A DNA stretch of 9,203 nt, taken from positions 1-9,203 of the forward strand of contig JACCRA010000103.1 in NCBI GenBank assembly GCA_013813825.1. The letters are read 5' to 3'. Positions 1 through 6,120 of the stretch are shown here, one piece after another. A program made the position numbers and the translations under genes. The notes beneath the pieces were generated by a model, which ran no database searches, was not told the origin of the DNA, and saw nothing but the letters and a program-made list of their open reading frames with translations. Position 1 is the first letter of the stretch, and the number at the start of each line of letters is the position of its first letter. This DNA is from Pyrinomonadaceae bacterium (GTDB lineage Bacteria; Acidobacteriota; Blastocatellia; Pyrinomonadales; Pyrinomonadaceae).

Positions 1-42
1 AAAGTCACCGGCGTGATCACTTACAACTTCGTCCTGCAATAA
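1..42 (+). CDS. C-terminal end of an unidentified plus-strand protein (partial)
   Basis: Reading from base 1 in frame 1 gives 13 codons ending in TAA at 40-42, with the peptide KVTGVITYNFVLQ. The alternating hydrophobic and polar pattern looks like a terminal beta strand, and the ending reminds me of TonB-family energy-transducer C-termini. That is only a resemblance over 13 residues, so no function is assigned. It is the only plus-strand coding end in the window and it converges on alr, with the heptamer repeat of 48-182 between them. The coding call rests on a clean in-frame stop, a plausible peptide, and the start of the repeat six bases after the stop. The body of the gene lies outside the window. 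Confidence 0.5.
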   Translation, partial: KVTGVITYNFVLQ

Positions 43-47
43 GGGGG

Positions 48-182
48 CTATCAGCCGTCAGCCGTCAGCAACGCCGGGAACGCGGGGCATCTCGCTTGCC
101 TCAATGTGCGTGAGCGCGAACCTCAACTTTGATTTGCGACTTGGTCTTAGCTGACGGCTGACGGCTGACGGCTGACAGCTAT
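48..182. repeat. Foldback repeat with GCTGANN heptamer arms (element A)
   Basis: The left arm (48-69) is tandem copies of the reverse complement of GCTGACG, ending in a TAG-type unit. The right arm (150-182) is GCTGACG three times, then GCTGACA, then GCTAT. The arms are complementary over about 19 bases and enclose about 80 bases. The enclosed segment carries one GATTTGC unit (131-137), the heptamer that builds element E at 5191-5347. The right arm lies inside the 3' end of alr. The element sits between two convergent genes, so it could help end transcription in both directions, but there is no T-run after either arm. No transposase or target-site duplication is visible. Confidence 0.85.
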
Positions 183-1364
183 CCGTGGCACGCGACGACT
201 GACGCCGCAGGTGATTTCGTAAGAGATCGTGCCGGTGCTGGCGGCAAGTTCTTCGGCGGGGAGAGAGAGGTCTGTGTCCACGCCGAAGAGAGTCACCATG
301 TCGCCGACCTCAACGCCGGCAATGTCCGTCACATCGACGAGCGTTAAATCCATCGAGACGCGGCCGACCACCGGCGCGAATTGCCCGCGCACGATAACGC
401 GCCCGCGATTCGAGAGATGGCGCGGATAGCCATCGTGATAACCGATGGGGAGCGTCGCCACCCGCGTCGGCCGCGCGGCCTTGAACGTGCAACCATAACC
501 GAGGGTCTCGCCGGACGAAATTGTTTTTAGCAGCGTCACGCGCGAGCGCAGAGACATCACCGGGCGCAACGGCGGCGGTGTTTTAGTTCCAATCTGCGGC
601 GGCGGTGGTCGCAACACGTCGCGCCACAATCCGTAGAGCACGCCGCCCGGCCGCACCAGCGTGCCGTGCGCCGGCGGGCAGGCGAAGATGGCGGCCGAGT
701 TCGCCAGATGCATGAAGCGCGGTTGGTGGCCCTGCGCCGCGAATGCCTCGCTCGCCTCACCGAAGCGCGCCAACTGGTCCCCTGTGAAATCTTCCTGCGC
801 CGCGTCGTCGGCTGCCGCGAAATGCGTCATCAATCCGTCAACCCGCAGGCTCTTCAATTCACGCATGACGACAGCGAACCCGGCCGCGTCTTCCACCCGC
901 ACGCCCAACCGCCCCATCCCAGTGTCAATTTTGACATGGACATCCGCCACGACACCCGCCGCACTCGCTGCCCGATTCAAAGCCTCCGCCACCTCGCGCT
1001 GGTAAACTGCCGGCGTGAGCCGCTGTTGCAGACATAATCCGGCCTGCCCCTCCCAAAAACCTTCCAAACATAACACCGGCTCTTCGACGCCTGCCTGCCG
1101 CAATTCCAACCCTTCTTCCGGCAGCGCCACGGCGAACCAATCCGCCCTCTCCTCGCTTAAACGCCGCGCGCACGCCACCGCCCCATGCCCGTAAGCGTCG
1201 GCCTTGACCACGGCCATCACGCCCACGCCCGCGCGCGCGCGCACCGCGCGAAAGTTCGCCGCCAAAGCGTCCAGATCGATCTCGGCCCACGTCGGACGGT
1301 GGCCTTCAAGATCGATCTTTCGGCCGCTCACCCTTGCTATTGGTGTTTGAGGATTCTTGACCAT
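147..1364 (-). CDS. alr: Alanine racemase
   Basis: PLP-dependent enzyme that interconverts L- and D-alanine in the cytoplasm, supplying D-Ala for peptidoglycan. The 405 residues hold the N-terminal TIM-barrel with the PLP lysine motif AVVKADAYGHG (Lys54), the KIDTGMGRLG segment (145-154), HLANSAA (219-225), and the C-terminal beta domain with the catalytic tyrosine in GYGCTF (Tyr290) and IGYHDGYPR (307-315). A proline-rich insert (about 252-268, RPPPPQ and PPP) lies at the domain junction. The family end is SYEITCGVSRRVPR. The last 11 residues here (IAVSRQPSAVS) and the stop are translated heptamer repeat, so they are probably a recent tail. Only one ATG is available; the first 22 residues precede the conserved RPTWAEIDL, so GTG at codon 12 is an alternative. 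The Shine-Dalgarno is weak. The gene follows dnaB after 114 bases. Confidence 0.96.
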   Translation of the reverse strand: MVKNPQTPIARVSGRKIDLEGHRPTWAEIDLDALAANFRAVRARAGVGVMAVVKADAYGHGAVACARRLSEERADWFAVALPEEGLELRQAGVEEPVLCLEGFWEGQAGLCLQQRLTPAVYQREVAEALNRAASAAGVVADVHVKIDTGMGRLGVRVEDAAGFAVVMRELKSLRVDGLMTHFAAADDAAQEDFTGDQLARFGEASEAFAAQGHQPRFMHLANSAAIFACPPAHGTLVRPGGVLYGLWRDVLRPPPPQIGTKTPPPLRPVMSLRSRVTLLKTISSGETLGYGCTFKAARPTRVATLPIGYHDGYPRHLSNRGRVIVRGQFAPVVGRVSMDLTLVDVTDIAGVEVGDMVTLFGVDTDLSLPAEELAASTGTISYEITCGVSRRVPRIAVSRQPSAVS

Positions 1365-1397
1365 CGCCGATCAGCGTGCCGTCCCGCCAGCGTCCCT

Positions 1398-1436
1398 GTC
1401 AACGACACCATCAGCAAAAGGCTGACAACGTCAACG
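1398..1436. repeat. Small direct repeats around a single-unit TCAGC/GCTGA hairpin
   Basis: In the dnaB-alr spacer (1365-1478) GTCAACG occurs at 1398-1404 and again at 1430-1436. Between them is a 5-bp stem TCAGC (1411-1415) with GCTGA (1421-1425) and a 5-base loop. It looks like a minimal or decayed version of the GCTGANN foldbacks elsewhere in the window. The spacer also holds a CTCGC-TTCG-GCGAG stem (1465-1478) just after the dnaB stop, without a T-run. The match is short enough to be chance. Confidence 0.3.
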
Positions 1437-1478
1437 CTTAAGTTGGTGTACGCCTCGCTGTTGCCTCGCTTCGGCGAG

Positions 1479-2843
1479 TTACTCGCGCCACATGTTCTCG
1501 AACCGCGTGAACTCTTTCAGGAAGGCCAACTTCACCAAACCCGTCGGCCCGTTGCGCTGCTTCGAGATCAAAATCTCCGCCAGCCCCTCGTTTTCCTCCG
1601 TCTTGTTGTACTGCTCCTCCCGGTAAATGAAGGCGACGACGTCGGCGTCCTGCTCAATTGATCCAGACTCACGAAGGTCGCTGAGTTGCGGGCGGTGGTC
1701 GGTACGCGATTCGGGCGCGCGGGAGAGTTGTGAGAGGGCGACGAGCGGGACGTTCAGTTCTTTGGCGAGTCCCTTTAGTTCGCGCGAGATTTGCGAGACT
1801 TCTTGCTGGCGCGACTCGGCGCGGCGCGAAGAGCCGGACATCAGTTGCAGGTAATCGACGATGATCAGATCGAGTTTCTTCTGCTCCGCCGCGAGGCGAC
1901 GGGCTTTGGCTCTCATCTCCAACACCGAGATGCCGGGCGTATCGTCGATGAAGATGCGCGCCTCGGCCAGCGTTCCCAGCGCGCCCGCGAGCCGCCCCCA
2001 CTCATCGCGCGACAGGAAGCCGGCGCGGAAACGATGTGCGTCCACCCGCCCCTCCGAACAGAGCATCCGCATCACCAGCGACTCTTTTGACATCTCCAAA
2101 GAAAAGACGCCGACCACCGCCCCAGCCGATACTGCCGCATTCTGCGCCAGCGTCAGGCACAAACTCGTTTTGCCCATGGACGGTCTGGCGGCGACGATGA
2201 TCAAGTCGGAAGGCTGTAAACCTGAAGTCATCGTGTCGAGTTCGGTGAAGCCGGTGGTCAGGCCGGTCAGCGTGATGTTGCGTCCGCCGAGTTCCTGCAC
2301 TTTGTCGAGAATCTGTTCAGCGACGGGCTTGATGTGAGAGAAGCCTTGACGAGCGCGCTCGTCGGCGAGGGCGAAGATCATCTGCTCGGCGTGGTCGAGG
2401 ATCAACTCCGGCTCGTCCTCTTCTTCGAGCGCTTCGCTGGTGATCTTGTTGGCGACCTTGACCAACTGCCGGAGCATCGACTTGCCACGTACCATCTTCG
2501 CGTAGTGCGCGATGTTGGTGAAGTGCGGGAGGCCGTAGGTCAATTCCGAGATGACAGCGATGCCGCCGACCTGTTCGAGCGCGCCATCGCGGCGGAGTTC
2601 CTCGCCGAGAAGGATCGGGTTGATCTCCGCGCCGCGCTCGCTCATCGAGATCATCGCGCGGAAAACGAGTTGGTGCGCGCGCAGGTAAAAATCTTCGGAC
2701 TTGAGCAGTTCGATGGCTTGGTTGACGAGGCCATTGTCGAGGATGATCGCGCCGAGGATGGCGCGCTCGCTCTCGGCGCTGTGCGGCAACGGGCGCTCGA
2801 TCATCTGCTCGCGGTTGGGATCGCCGGCGAAGTTTCTGGACAT
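1479..2843 (-). CDS. dnaB: Replicative DNA helicase DnaB
   Basis: Hexameric ATP-driven helicase that unwinds the fork 5'-3' and recruits primase. The 454 residues match the usual length. The N-terminal DnaB_N domain spans about 18-120 ([18 protein letters not shown]), followed by a linker and the RecA-like domain from about 185. Visible motifs are Walker A ARPSMGKT (219-226), the catalytic glutamate in SLEMS (Glu250), Walker [10 protein letters not shown] (326-334), [14 protein letters not shown] (388-401) and the arginine-finger hairpin KQRNGP (428-433). The Walker A region, a common intein site in DnaB, is uninterrupted. The ATG at 2843 has no clear Shine-Dalgarno. An in-frame ATG at 2804, preceded by GCGAGCAG and giving [12 protein letters not shown], is a credible alternative start. 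It follows rplI, as in many bacteria, but across a 175-base structured spacer, so it may have its own promoter. Confidence 0.98.
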   Translation of the reverse strand: MSRNFAGDPNREQMIERPLPHSAESERAILGAIILDNGLVNQAIELLKSEDFYLRAHQLVFRAMISMSERGAEINPILLGEELRRDGALEQVGGIAVISELTYGLPHFTNIAHYAKMVRGKSMLRQLVKVANKITSEALEEEDEPELILDHAEQMIFALADERARQGFSHIKPVAEQILDKVQELGGRNITLTGLTTGFTELDTMTSGLQPSDLIIVAARPSMGKTSLCLTLAQNAAVSAGAVVGVFSLEMSKESLVMRMLCSEGRVDAHRFRAGFLSRDEWGRLAGALGTLAEARIFIDDTPGISVLEMRAKARRLAAEQKKLDLIIVDYLQLMSGSSRRAESRQQEVSQISRELKGLAKELNVPLVALSQLSRAPESRTDHRPQLSDLRESGSIEQDADVVAFIYREEQYNKTEENEGLAEILISKQRNGPTGLVKLAFLKEFTRFENMWRE

Positions 2844-2879
2844 CGAAAGTTAAGCTGACACAAATTGCGGGTCGAATGT

Positions 2880-2951
2880 AAAACGGCTGCCGGGGGCAAC
2901 GTCATTCGCTCACTGAAATTGTCAATGAGCGAATGACGCGCCCGGCAGCCG
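2880..2951 (-). terminator. Bipartite long hairpin with T4 tail after rplI
   Basis: Two stacked perfect stems share one axis: 2884-2894 with 2941-2951 (11 bp, CGGCTGCCGGG) and 2901-2912 with 2926-2937 (12 bp, GTCATTCGCTCA). They are separated by a small unequal internal loop and capped by a 13-base loop. On the minus strand the structure is followed by TTTT (2883-2880), the arrangement of an intrinsic terminator for the rpsF-rpsR-rplI unit. The T-run is short, so it may instead be a partial terminator or part of the dnaB leader. Confidence 0.6.
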
Positions 2952-2954
2952 CGC

Positions 2955-2984
2955 ACTATACAACAGTGTCGGCGGGCGCGACAA
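2955..2984 (-). promoter_or_regulatory. Possible dnaB promoter
   Basis: On the minus strand TTGTCG (2984-2979) and TATAGT (2960-2955) are separated by 18 bases, matching the sigma-70 hexamers at 4 and 5 of 6 positions. A transcript would begin near 2948 and run through the hairpin of 2884-2951 before the dnaB start at 2843. The -35 lies inside another stem (2972-3004), and spacers of this composition give chance matches, so this is tentative. Confidence 0.3.
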
Positions 2985-3009
2985 CAGACAGTCGTCGCGC
3001 CCGCTTTTT
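2972..3009 (+). terminator. GC-rich hairpin followed by T5 on the plus strand
   Basis: GCGGGCGCGAC (2972-2982) pairs perfectly with 2994-3004 (11 bp) around an 11-base loop, and TTTTT follows at 3005-3009. This is a textbook intrinsic terminator for plus-strand transcription, yet no plus-strand gene precedes it nearby. It could stop antisense transcription from entering rplI. On the minus strand the same stem lies just after the rplI stop, but without a T-run. Together with the 2884-2951 hairpin it fills most of the rplI-dnaB spacer. Confidence 0.5.
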
Positions 3010-3018
3010 GTTTGAGTT

Positions 3019-3609
3019 TTACTCGTCAGCCGCGCCGGTGGTAGGGCTGGAACTGGTGGCGGTTTCTTCTTCTTCAGCCAACTCCGGCGTCGCGGTTTCC
3101 GTCACTTCGGCGGCAGTAGTAGTGTCCGCGCCGGCCTGCGTTGCCGCCGCGCCGCTGCCTTCGGCCATCACGACGACCGGGACTTCGACGATCACTTCAC
3201 GGTGGAGTTTGATCCCGACGCTAAACTCGCCCGTCTCCTTAATCGGCTCGCGCAAAGTGATGCGGCGACGATCAATCTCGTAGCCTTTTTCACGGAGCGC
3301 CTCGGCGATGTCCATTGAGGTCACGGAGCCGTAGAGGATGCCGTGCTCGCCGACCTTGCGCTCGAAGTTGAGCGCCAGCGCGCCCATCAGCCCGGCCTGC
3401 CCTTCGGCGGCGGCGCGCTCGGTCGCCTCGCGCTTCATCAGCGCCCCGCGCTCGGCCTCGATCTGTTTGACGTTGCCGGCCGTCGCCTGCACGGCGAGTT
3501 TGCGCGGCAGCAAGTAGTTGCGCGCGTAACCGGCTTTGACTCTGACGATCTCGCCGCGCGCACCGAGGTTATCGATGTCTTCTCGCAAGAGGACGTTGGT
3601 GTTTGCCAT
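3019..3609 (-). CDS. rplI: 50S ribosomal protein bL9 with a long acidic tail
   Basis: Large-subunit protein that binds 23S rRNA near the L1 stalk and helps maintain reading frame. The N-terminal domain is clear: LLREDIDNLGARGEIVRVKAG (7-27, split here at the family's conserved Gly) and then GYARNYLLPRKLAV (27-40). A helical connector follows, then a C-terminal domain ending near residue 150 (REVIVEVPVVVMAE). At 196 residues it exceeds the usual 148-150 by about 46. The extra tail is rich in Ala, Thr and Glu (ELAEEEETATSSS), low in complexity and probably disordered. The ATG at 3609 is supported by a strong Shine-Dalgarno, GAGGAG at 3626-3621, 11 bases before the start. Only 21 bases separate it from the rpsR stop, so the two are surely co-transcribed. 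Confidence 0.97.
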   Translation of the reverse strand: MANTNVLLREDIDNLGARGEIVRVKAGYARNYLLPRKLAVQATAGNVKQIEAERGALMKREATERAAAEGQAGLMGALALNFERKVGEHGILYGSVTSMDIAEALREKGYEIDRRRITLREPIKETGEFSVGIKLHREVIVEVPVVVMAEGSGAAATQAGADTTTAAEVTETATPELAEEEETATSSSPTTGAADE

Positions 3610-3630
3610 GATCTAAAGTTCTCCTCTTCC

Positions 3631-3954
3631 TCAGTCCGCCGCGTAAGGCAGGAACGCGATAGTGCGCGCGCGCTTGATGGCTTCCGCCAGCATCCGCTGG
3701 TGCGGAGCGCACGAACCGGAAATGCGGCGCGGCATGATCTTGCTGCGCTCCGGGACGTAGCTCTGCAACAGCTTCACATCTTTGTAGTCGATCAGATCGA
3801 CTTTGTCCTGACAGAACCGGCACACCTTGCGCCGGCGGAAACGTCGCCCGCTTGGCCCGCCGCGGCCGCCGCCGGAGTGGCCGCGCCCGGCGGGCGGGCC
3901 GCCACGCTCATCATCCATCTCGAATTCGCGATCATTTCTAAAGTTGCTCGACAT
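3631..3954 (-). CDS. rpsR: 30S ribosomal protein bS18, C+ form with a Gly/Arg-rich N-terminus
   Basis: Small-subunit protein that pairs with bS6 on the 30S platform and contacts 16S rRNA. The conserved core runs from about 39 to 105 ([43 protein letters not shown]). Cys45, Cys48, Cys82 and His85 (CRFC and CAPH) form a CxxC...CxxH set. This is the C+ version known from several phyla, which could bind zinc, unlike the enteric form with one of these cysteines. The 107 residues exceed the usual 75-80 because of an N-terminal extension rich in Gly, Arg and acidic residues (1-38). The ATG at 3954 has GAGAGG at 3965-3960, 5 bases upstream, which supports this start and so the extension. It lies between rpsF and rplI, the conserved order minus ssb. 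Confidence 0.96.
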   Translation of the reverse strand: MSSNFRNDREFEMDDERGGPPAGRGHSGGGRGGPSGRRFRRRKVCRFCQDKVDLIDYKDVKLLQSYVPERSKIMPRRISGSCAPHQRMLAEAIKRARTIAFLPYAAD

Positions 3955-4071
3955 AATTTCCTCTCTATATCACTCACACGGCCACCAGTTGCCCGCCTGT
4001 TGAGCGGGACCAACGCCCAGCACACGGCAAGCCGCCTGTGTCAACCACCTGTAGCGGCGAAGGCGACTGAT

Positions 4072-4512
4072 TTAAGCCTCGCTCTCATCAACCACCCTCG
4101 GGGCTGCGGCAACCGGCGCTGCCACCGGCGCCGAACTGCCGCGTCTGGCTCCGGGGGCCGGGCGGCTGCTCGCCTTGCGCGTCCGCCGCGCGCTAAGTTT
4201 CTCGGCGCGTCGTCGATCCAAATCAACGCGGATCGTCATGTAGCGGATCACCGCGTCATTGACGCGCATCCGGCGCTCCAACTCGGCGATCTCCCGCCCC
4301 GAGCCTTCGATCTCGAACATCATGTAGTTGCCGTCATTCTTGTGGCCGATCTTGTAGGCCAACTGACGCCGCCCCATGTTCTCGGTCTTCGTGATCGTGC
4401 CGCCCTGATCGGCGACTGTGTGTTGGAGATTCTCGATGAGACGTGTGGAGTCGTCTTCGGGAGTGTCGGGATCAATGATGAAGATAACTTCGTAAACTCT
4501 CTTCTCAGCCAA
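4072..4512 (-). CDS. rpsF: 30S ribosomal protein bS6 with a basic Ala/Pro-rich tail
   Basis: Small-subunit protein that forms a complex with bS18. The core (1-97) has the family pattern: YEVIFIIDPD at the first strand, TENMGRRQLAYKI (43-55), GNYMMFEIEG (61-70), and ELERRMRVNDAVIRYMTIR (77-95). Residues 98-146 are an extra tail, first Arg/Lys-rich, then Ala/Pro-rich, then acidic (DESEA). The start is TTG at 4512-4510. AAGGAGG at 4526-4520 lies 7 bases upstream, ideal spacing, and translation from it gives MAEKRVYEV. An ATG nearer the Shine-Dalgarno (4519-4517) is out of frame and stops after four codons. rpsR begins 117 bases after the stop. That gap shows no ssb and no other convincing ORF. 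Confidence 0.96.
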   Translation of the reverse strand: MAEKRVYEVIFIIDPDTPEDDSTRLIENLQHTVADQGGTITKTENMGRRQLAYKIGHKNDGNYMMFEIEGSGREIAELERRMRVNDAVIRYMTIRVDLDRRRAEKLSARRTRKASSRPAPGARRGSSAPVAAPVAAAPRVVDESEA

Positions 4513-4519
4513 AATGCAT

Positions 4520-4526
4520 CCTCCTT
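4520..4526 (-). promoter_or_regulatory. Ribosome binding site of rpsF, selecting a TTG start
   Basis: AAGGAGG on the minus strand is the strongest Shine-Dalgarno in the window. It sits 7 bases before TTG (4512) and 0 bases before a decoy ATG (4519-4517) that opens a four-codon frame overlapping the start. Spacing favours TTG. Confidence 0.85.
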
Positions 4527-4537
4527 TTGGATGTCAA

Positions 4538-4560
4538 GCCTCACCGCGTGCGAGTGAAGC
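4538..4560 (-). other. Small stem in the rpsF leader
   Basis: On the minus strand GCTTCAC (4560-4554) pairs with GTGAGGC (4544-4538) around a 9-base loop. It is 7 bp with one G-T pair and ends 11 bases before the Shine-Dalgarno. It lies where many bacteria carry the autoregulatory bS6:bS18-binding leader. I could not find that motif's conserved CCG bulge, so assignment to that family is not supported. Confidence 0.3.
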
Positions 4561-4572
4561 AAGAAGGAAAGG

Positions 4573-4630
4573 GACAGTTTTCAGTTTTCAGTTTTCAGCA
4601 GTTCATTCTTTCTGAAAACTGAAAACTGTC
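4573..4630. repeat. Foldback repeat with ACTGAAA heptamer arms (element D)
   Basis: The arms 4573-4591 and 4612-4630 are perfectly complementary over 19 bases around a 20-base loop. The left arm reads as tandem AGTTTTC heptamers and the loop side adds a third unit; the right arm is their complement, ACTGAAA. The right arm overlaps the first two bases of the pth stop (4629-4631 on this strand). Transcribed from the minus strand it would form a strong hairpin between pth and rpsF, but a C/T mix and not a T-run follows. It might stabilise the pth 3' end or separate the two transcripts. Confidence 0.9.
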
Positions 4631-5189
4631 ACCCGTTGTAAACAGCCATTGCTTTGTCAATGCCGTCGCGGAGGACGGAGCGGAGGGCGTCGGCGCTCCG
4701 CTGTAAAACTTGTTCGACCTCGGCGCGGGCACTAAGCGGGAAACGCTCAAGCACGTAACGCTTCGTGTCGGCCAGCGGGTGGTCGGGTTGGATGCCGATC
4801 CGCAGGCGCATGAATTCATCGGTTTTCAATTGCGCGATCAGGCTTTTGAGGCCGTTGTGGCCGCCGCTCGAACCGCGTGGCCGCAATCTGATCACGCCGA
4901 ACGGCAACGCAAGATCGTCGCAGACGACGATCAACTCTTTTGCTGTTAGGCTCTCGCGCTTACGCAGCAGGCAGGCGATTGATTCGCCGCTCAAGTTCAT
5001 GTAAGTCTGCGGCTTGATCAATTCAACCCTGCGGCCTTCAATCTCCGCCTGCCCGATGAGCGCCCGGCATTCCTCGCGCTTCACGTCGCGGCCAGCCTCA
5101 CGCGCCAGCAGATCAATGAGCATAAAGCCGAGGTTGTGGCGCGTCCATTCGTACTGCGCGCCCGGATTGCCGAGGCCGACGACGAGCAT
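4629..5189 (-). CDS. pth: Peptidyl-tRNA hydrolase
   Basis: Cleaves the ester bond of peptidyl-tRNAs dropped from ribosomes, recycling tRNA; essential in most bacteria. At 186 residues it has the standard length. The Pth fold begins at residue 1 (MLVVGLGNPGAQYEWTRHN). The expected catalytic and binding residues are Asn8, His18, Asn65 (in TYMNLSG), Asp91 (VCDDLALP) and the HN pair 111-112 (GGHNGLKS), matching E. coli Asn10, His20, Asn68, Asp93 and Asn114. The start must be the ATG at 5189 because the conserved VGLGNPG follows directly. Upstream is the GATTTNN repeat arm, with no Shine-Dalgarno. The stop overlaps the ACTGAAA foldback, so the gene is bounded by repeats on both sides. It follows rplY, a common bacterial pairing. 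Confidence 0.97.
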   Translation of the reverse strand: MLVVGLGNPGAQYEWTRHNLGFMLIDLLAREAGRDVKREECRALIGQAEIEGRRVELIKPQTYMNLSGESIACLLRKRESLTAKELIVVCDDLALPFGVIRLRPRGSSGGHNGLKSLIAQLKTDEFMRLRIGIQPDHPLADTKRYVLERFPLSARAEVEQVLQRSADALRSVLRDGIDKAMAVYNG

Positions 5190-5190
5190 A

Positions 5191-5347
5191 TGGTTTTTGA
5201 TTTGCGATTTTTGATTTGCGATTTTTGGTTCGTGATTGGAAGGATGAATCTCGTCTATCTGGGATTTAAGATTTGAAATCTCAAATCTGAAATTCAGGCT
5301 GCCTTCCGTCGCAAATCAAAAATCAAAAATCGCAAATCAAAAATCCA
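5191..5347. repeat. Long foldback repeat built from GATTTNN heptamers (element E)
   Basis: This fills the whole rplY-pth spacer. The arms 5194-5217 and 5320-5343 are perfectly complementary over 24 bases and extend imperfectly to TGG (5191-5193) and CCA (5345-5347). Each arm alternates GATTTGC and GATTTTT. Inside, GGAAGG (5238-5243) can pair with CCTTCC (5302-5307). A central 8-bp hairpin (5269-5276 with 5281-5288, 4-base loop) is itself made of GATTTAA and GATTTGA units. The result is a nested cruciform-like structure of about 155 bases, AT-rich in contrast to its neighbours. Its right end is one base from the rplY stop and its left end one base from the pth start. Confidence 0.92.
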
Positions 5348-5348
5348 T

Positions 5349-5999
5349 TTACTCTTCGTCTTCCTTCTTGCCCTTGCCGATCACTTCCGGCTCGGCGTCA
5401 GGCTCTTCGATGGCCGGCGCGACTTCTTCCTCGCGAATGATGCCGACAGTCGCCAGTACCTTGTCCGGATCGTCGAGCAGTTCGATCCCTTCGCCGGCCT
5501 GAACGTCGGAGACGTGCAGCACATCGTGGACGCCGAGGTGCGAAACGTCAACATTGATGGCGTCGGGGATGTCGCGCGGGCTGACGCGAATTTCCAACTC
5601 GCGCTCGATCTGTTCCAGCACGCCACCCTCTTCAAGCACGCCCTTCGGATCGCCAATGAGGTGCAGCGGCACTGTCACTTCGAGCTTCTGCCCGGCCACC
5701 AGTCGCCGCAAGTCGGCGTGAACCAAGCGGCCACGCAGCGGATCGATCTGGCGGTCGAGGAACATCACTTCGGTCGCGCTAACACCGTCCACGTCGAGTG
5801 TGAAGATCGTGTTGTGGCCGGTGTCCGACCGCAAGATCGCCGCCAGTTCCCTGAGCGGCGCGGCGGCCGAGACGGCTTCGCCCTCCCCGCCGTAAACGGT
5901 CAACGGGACAAAGCCCCTCGCCCGCAGACGGCGTGCGTCATTCTTCCCGCGCCCTTCGCGCCGCTCGGCGCGCACAGTAATCTCATTTCTTTCTGCCAT
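5349..5999 (-). CDS. rplY: 50S ribosomal protein bL25, Ctc/TL5 form
   Basis: Binds 5S rRNA in the large subunit; the two-domain Ctc form is linked to general stress in Bacillus. From the ATG at 5999 the protein has 216 residues: an N-terminal 5S-binding beta domain (1-92; VRAERREGRGKNDARRLRARG and LVHADL), a C-terminal Ctc domain (about 98-190; VPLHLIGDPKGVLEEGG, ISPRDIPDAI-like segment, LHVSDV) and an acidic tail (EEPDAEPEV then KKEDEE). The frame stays open to an ATG at 6080. That 27-residue extension falls in repeat sequence and precedes the family's first conserved residues, so 5999 is preferred. AGGAAG lies about 9-14 bases upstream. It follows prs, a conserved pairing. Confidence 0.95.
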   Translation of the reverse strand: MAERNEITVRAERREGRGKNDARRLRARGFVPLTVYGGEGEAVSAAAPLRELAAILRSDTGHNTIFTLDVDGVSATEVMFLDRQIDPLRGRLVHADLRRLVAGQKLEVTVPLHLIGDPKGVLEEGGVLEQIERELEIRVSPRDIPDAINVDVSHLGVHDVLHVSDVQAGEGIELLDDPDKVLATVGIIREEEVAPAIEEPDAEPEVIGKGKKEDEE

Positions 6000-6017
6000 T
6001 TGTTTCTCGCTTCCTAG

Positions 6018-6105
6018 AGAACTGTCAGCAATCAGTTCTAAACCCATCAGTGACTTCTGCGACTCTGCTGATCCTGACATTTGGCTGATCGCTGACGGCT
6101 GATCG
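6018..6105. repeat. Degenerate GCTGANN foldback between prs and rplY (element B)
   Basis: The right arm (6085-6105) is three tandem heptamers CTGATCG, CTGACGG, CTGATCG. The left arm (6024-6035, GTCAGCAATCAG) matches their reverse complement at 11 of 12 positions. A smaller stem AGAACTG (6018-6024) with CAGTTCT (6033-6039) overlaps the left arm and lies about 20 bases before the rplY start. The arms are less perfect than in the other elements, so it is probably an older or rearranged copy. It accounts for most of the 121-base spacer. Confidence 0.7.
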
Positions 6106-6120
6106 CCGACCGCTTGTTCT

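Noticed and set aside
1465..1478. CTCGC-TTCG-GCGAG stem as a dnaB terminator
   Set aside because: Only 5 bp and no T-run on either strand.
2150..2260. An intein in DnaB
   Set aside because: The protein is continuous through Walker A and the other motifs at normal family length.
2334..2858. A 174-codon plus-strand frame opposite dnaB
   Set aside because: Mirror of the dnaB codon pattern, with no family features and no ribosome site.
2897..2925. TTGACA (2925-2920, minus strand) as the -35 of a dnaB promoter
   Set aside because: At 16-18 bases downstream the sequence is ACGTTG or similar, with no -10, and the hexamer lies in a hairpin loop.
3343..4557. A 404-codon open frame on the plus strand across rplI, rpsR and rpsF
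   Set aside because: It is antisense to three unmistakable ribosomal-protein genes, runs through their spacers, and gives no recognisable protein. Long antisense frames are expected in GC-rich coding DNA.
4513..4628. A bS6:bS18-binding autoregulatory leader before rpsF
   Set aside because: A small stem exists, but the conserved CCG bulge of that motif was not found, so the family assignment is unsupported.
6000..6080. N-terminal extension of bL25 from an ATG at 6080
   Set aside because: The 27 extra residues fall in repeat sequence and precede the normal family start, which has its own ATG at 5999 with AGGAAG upstream.
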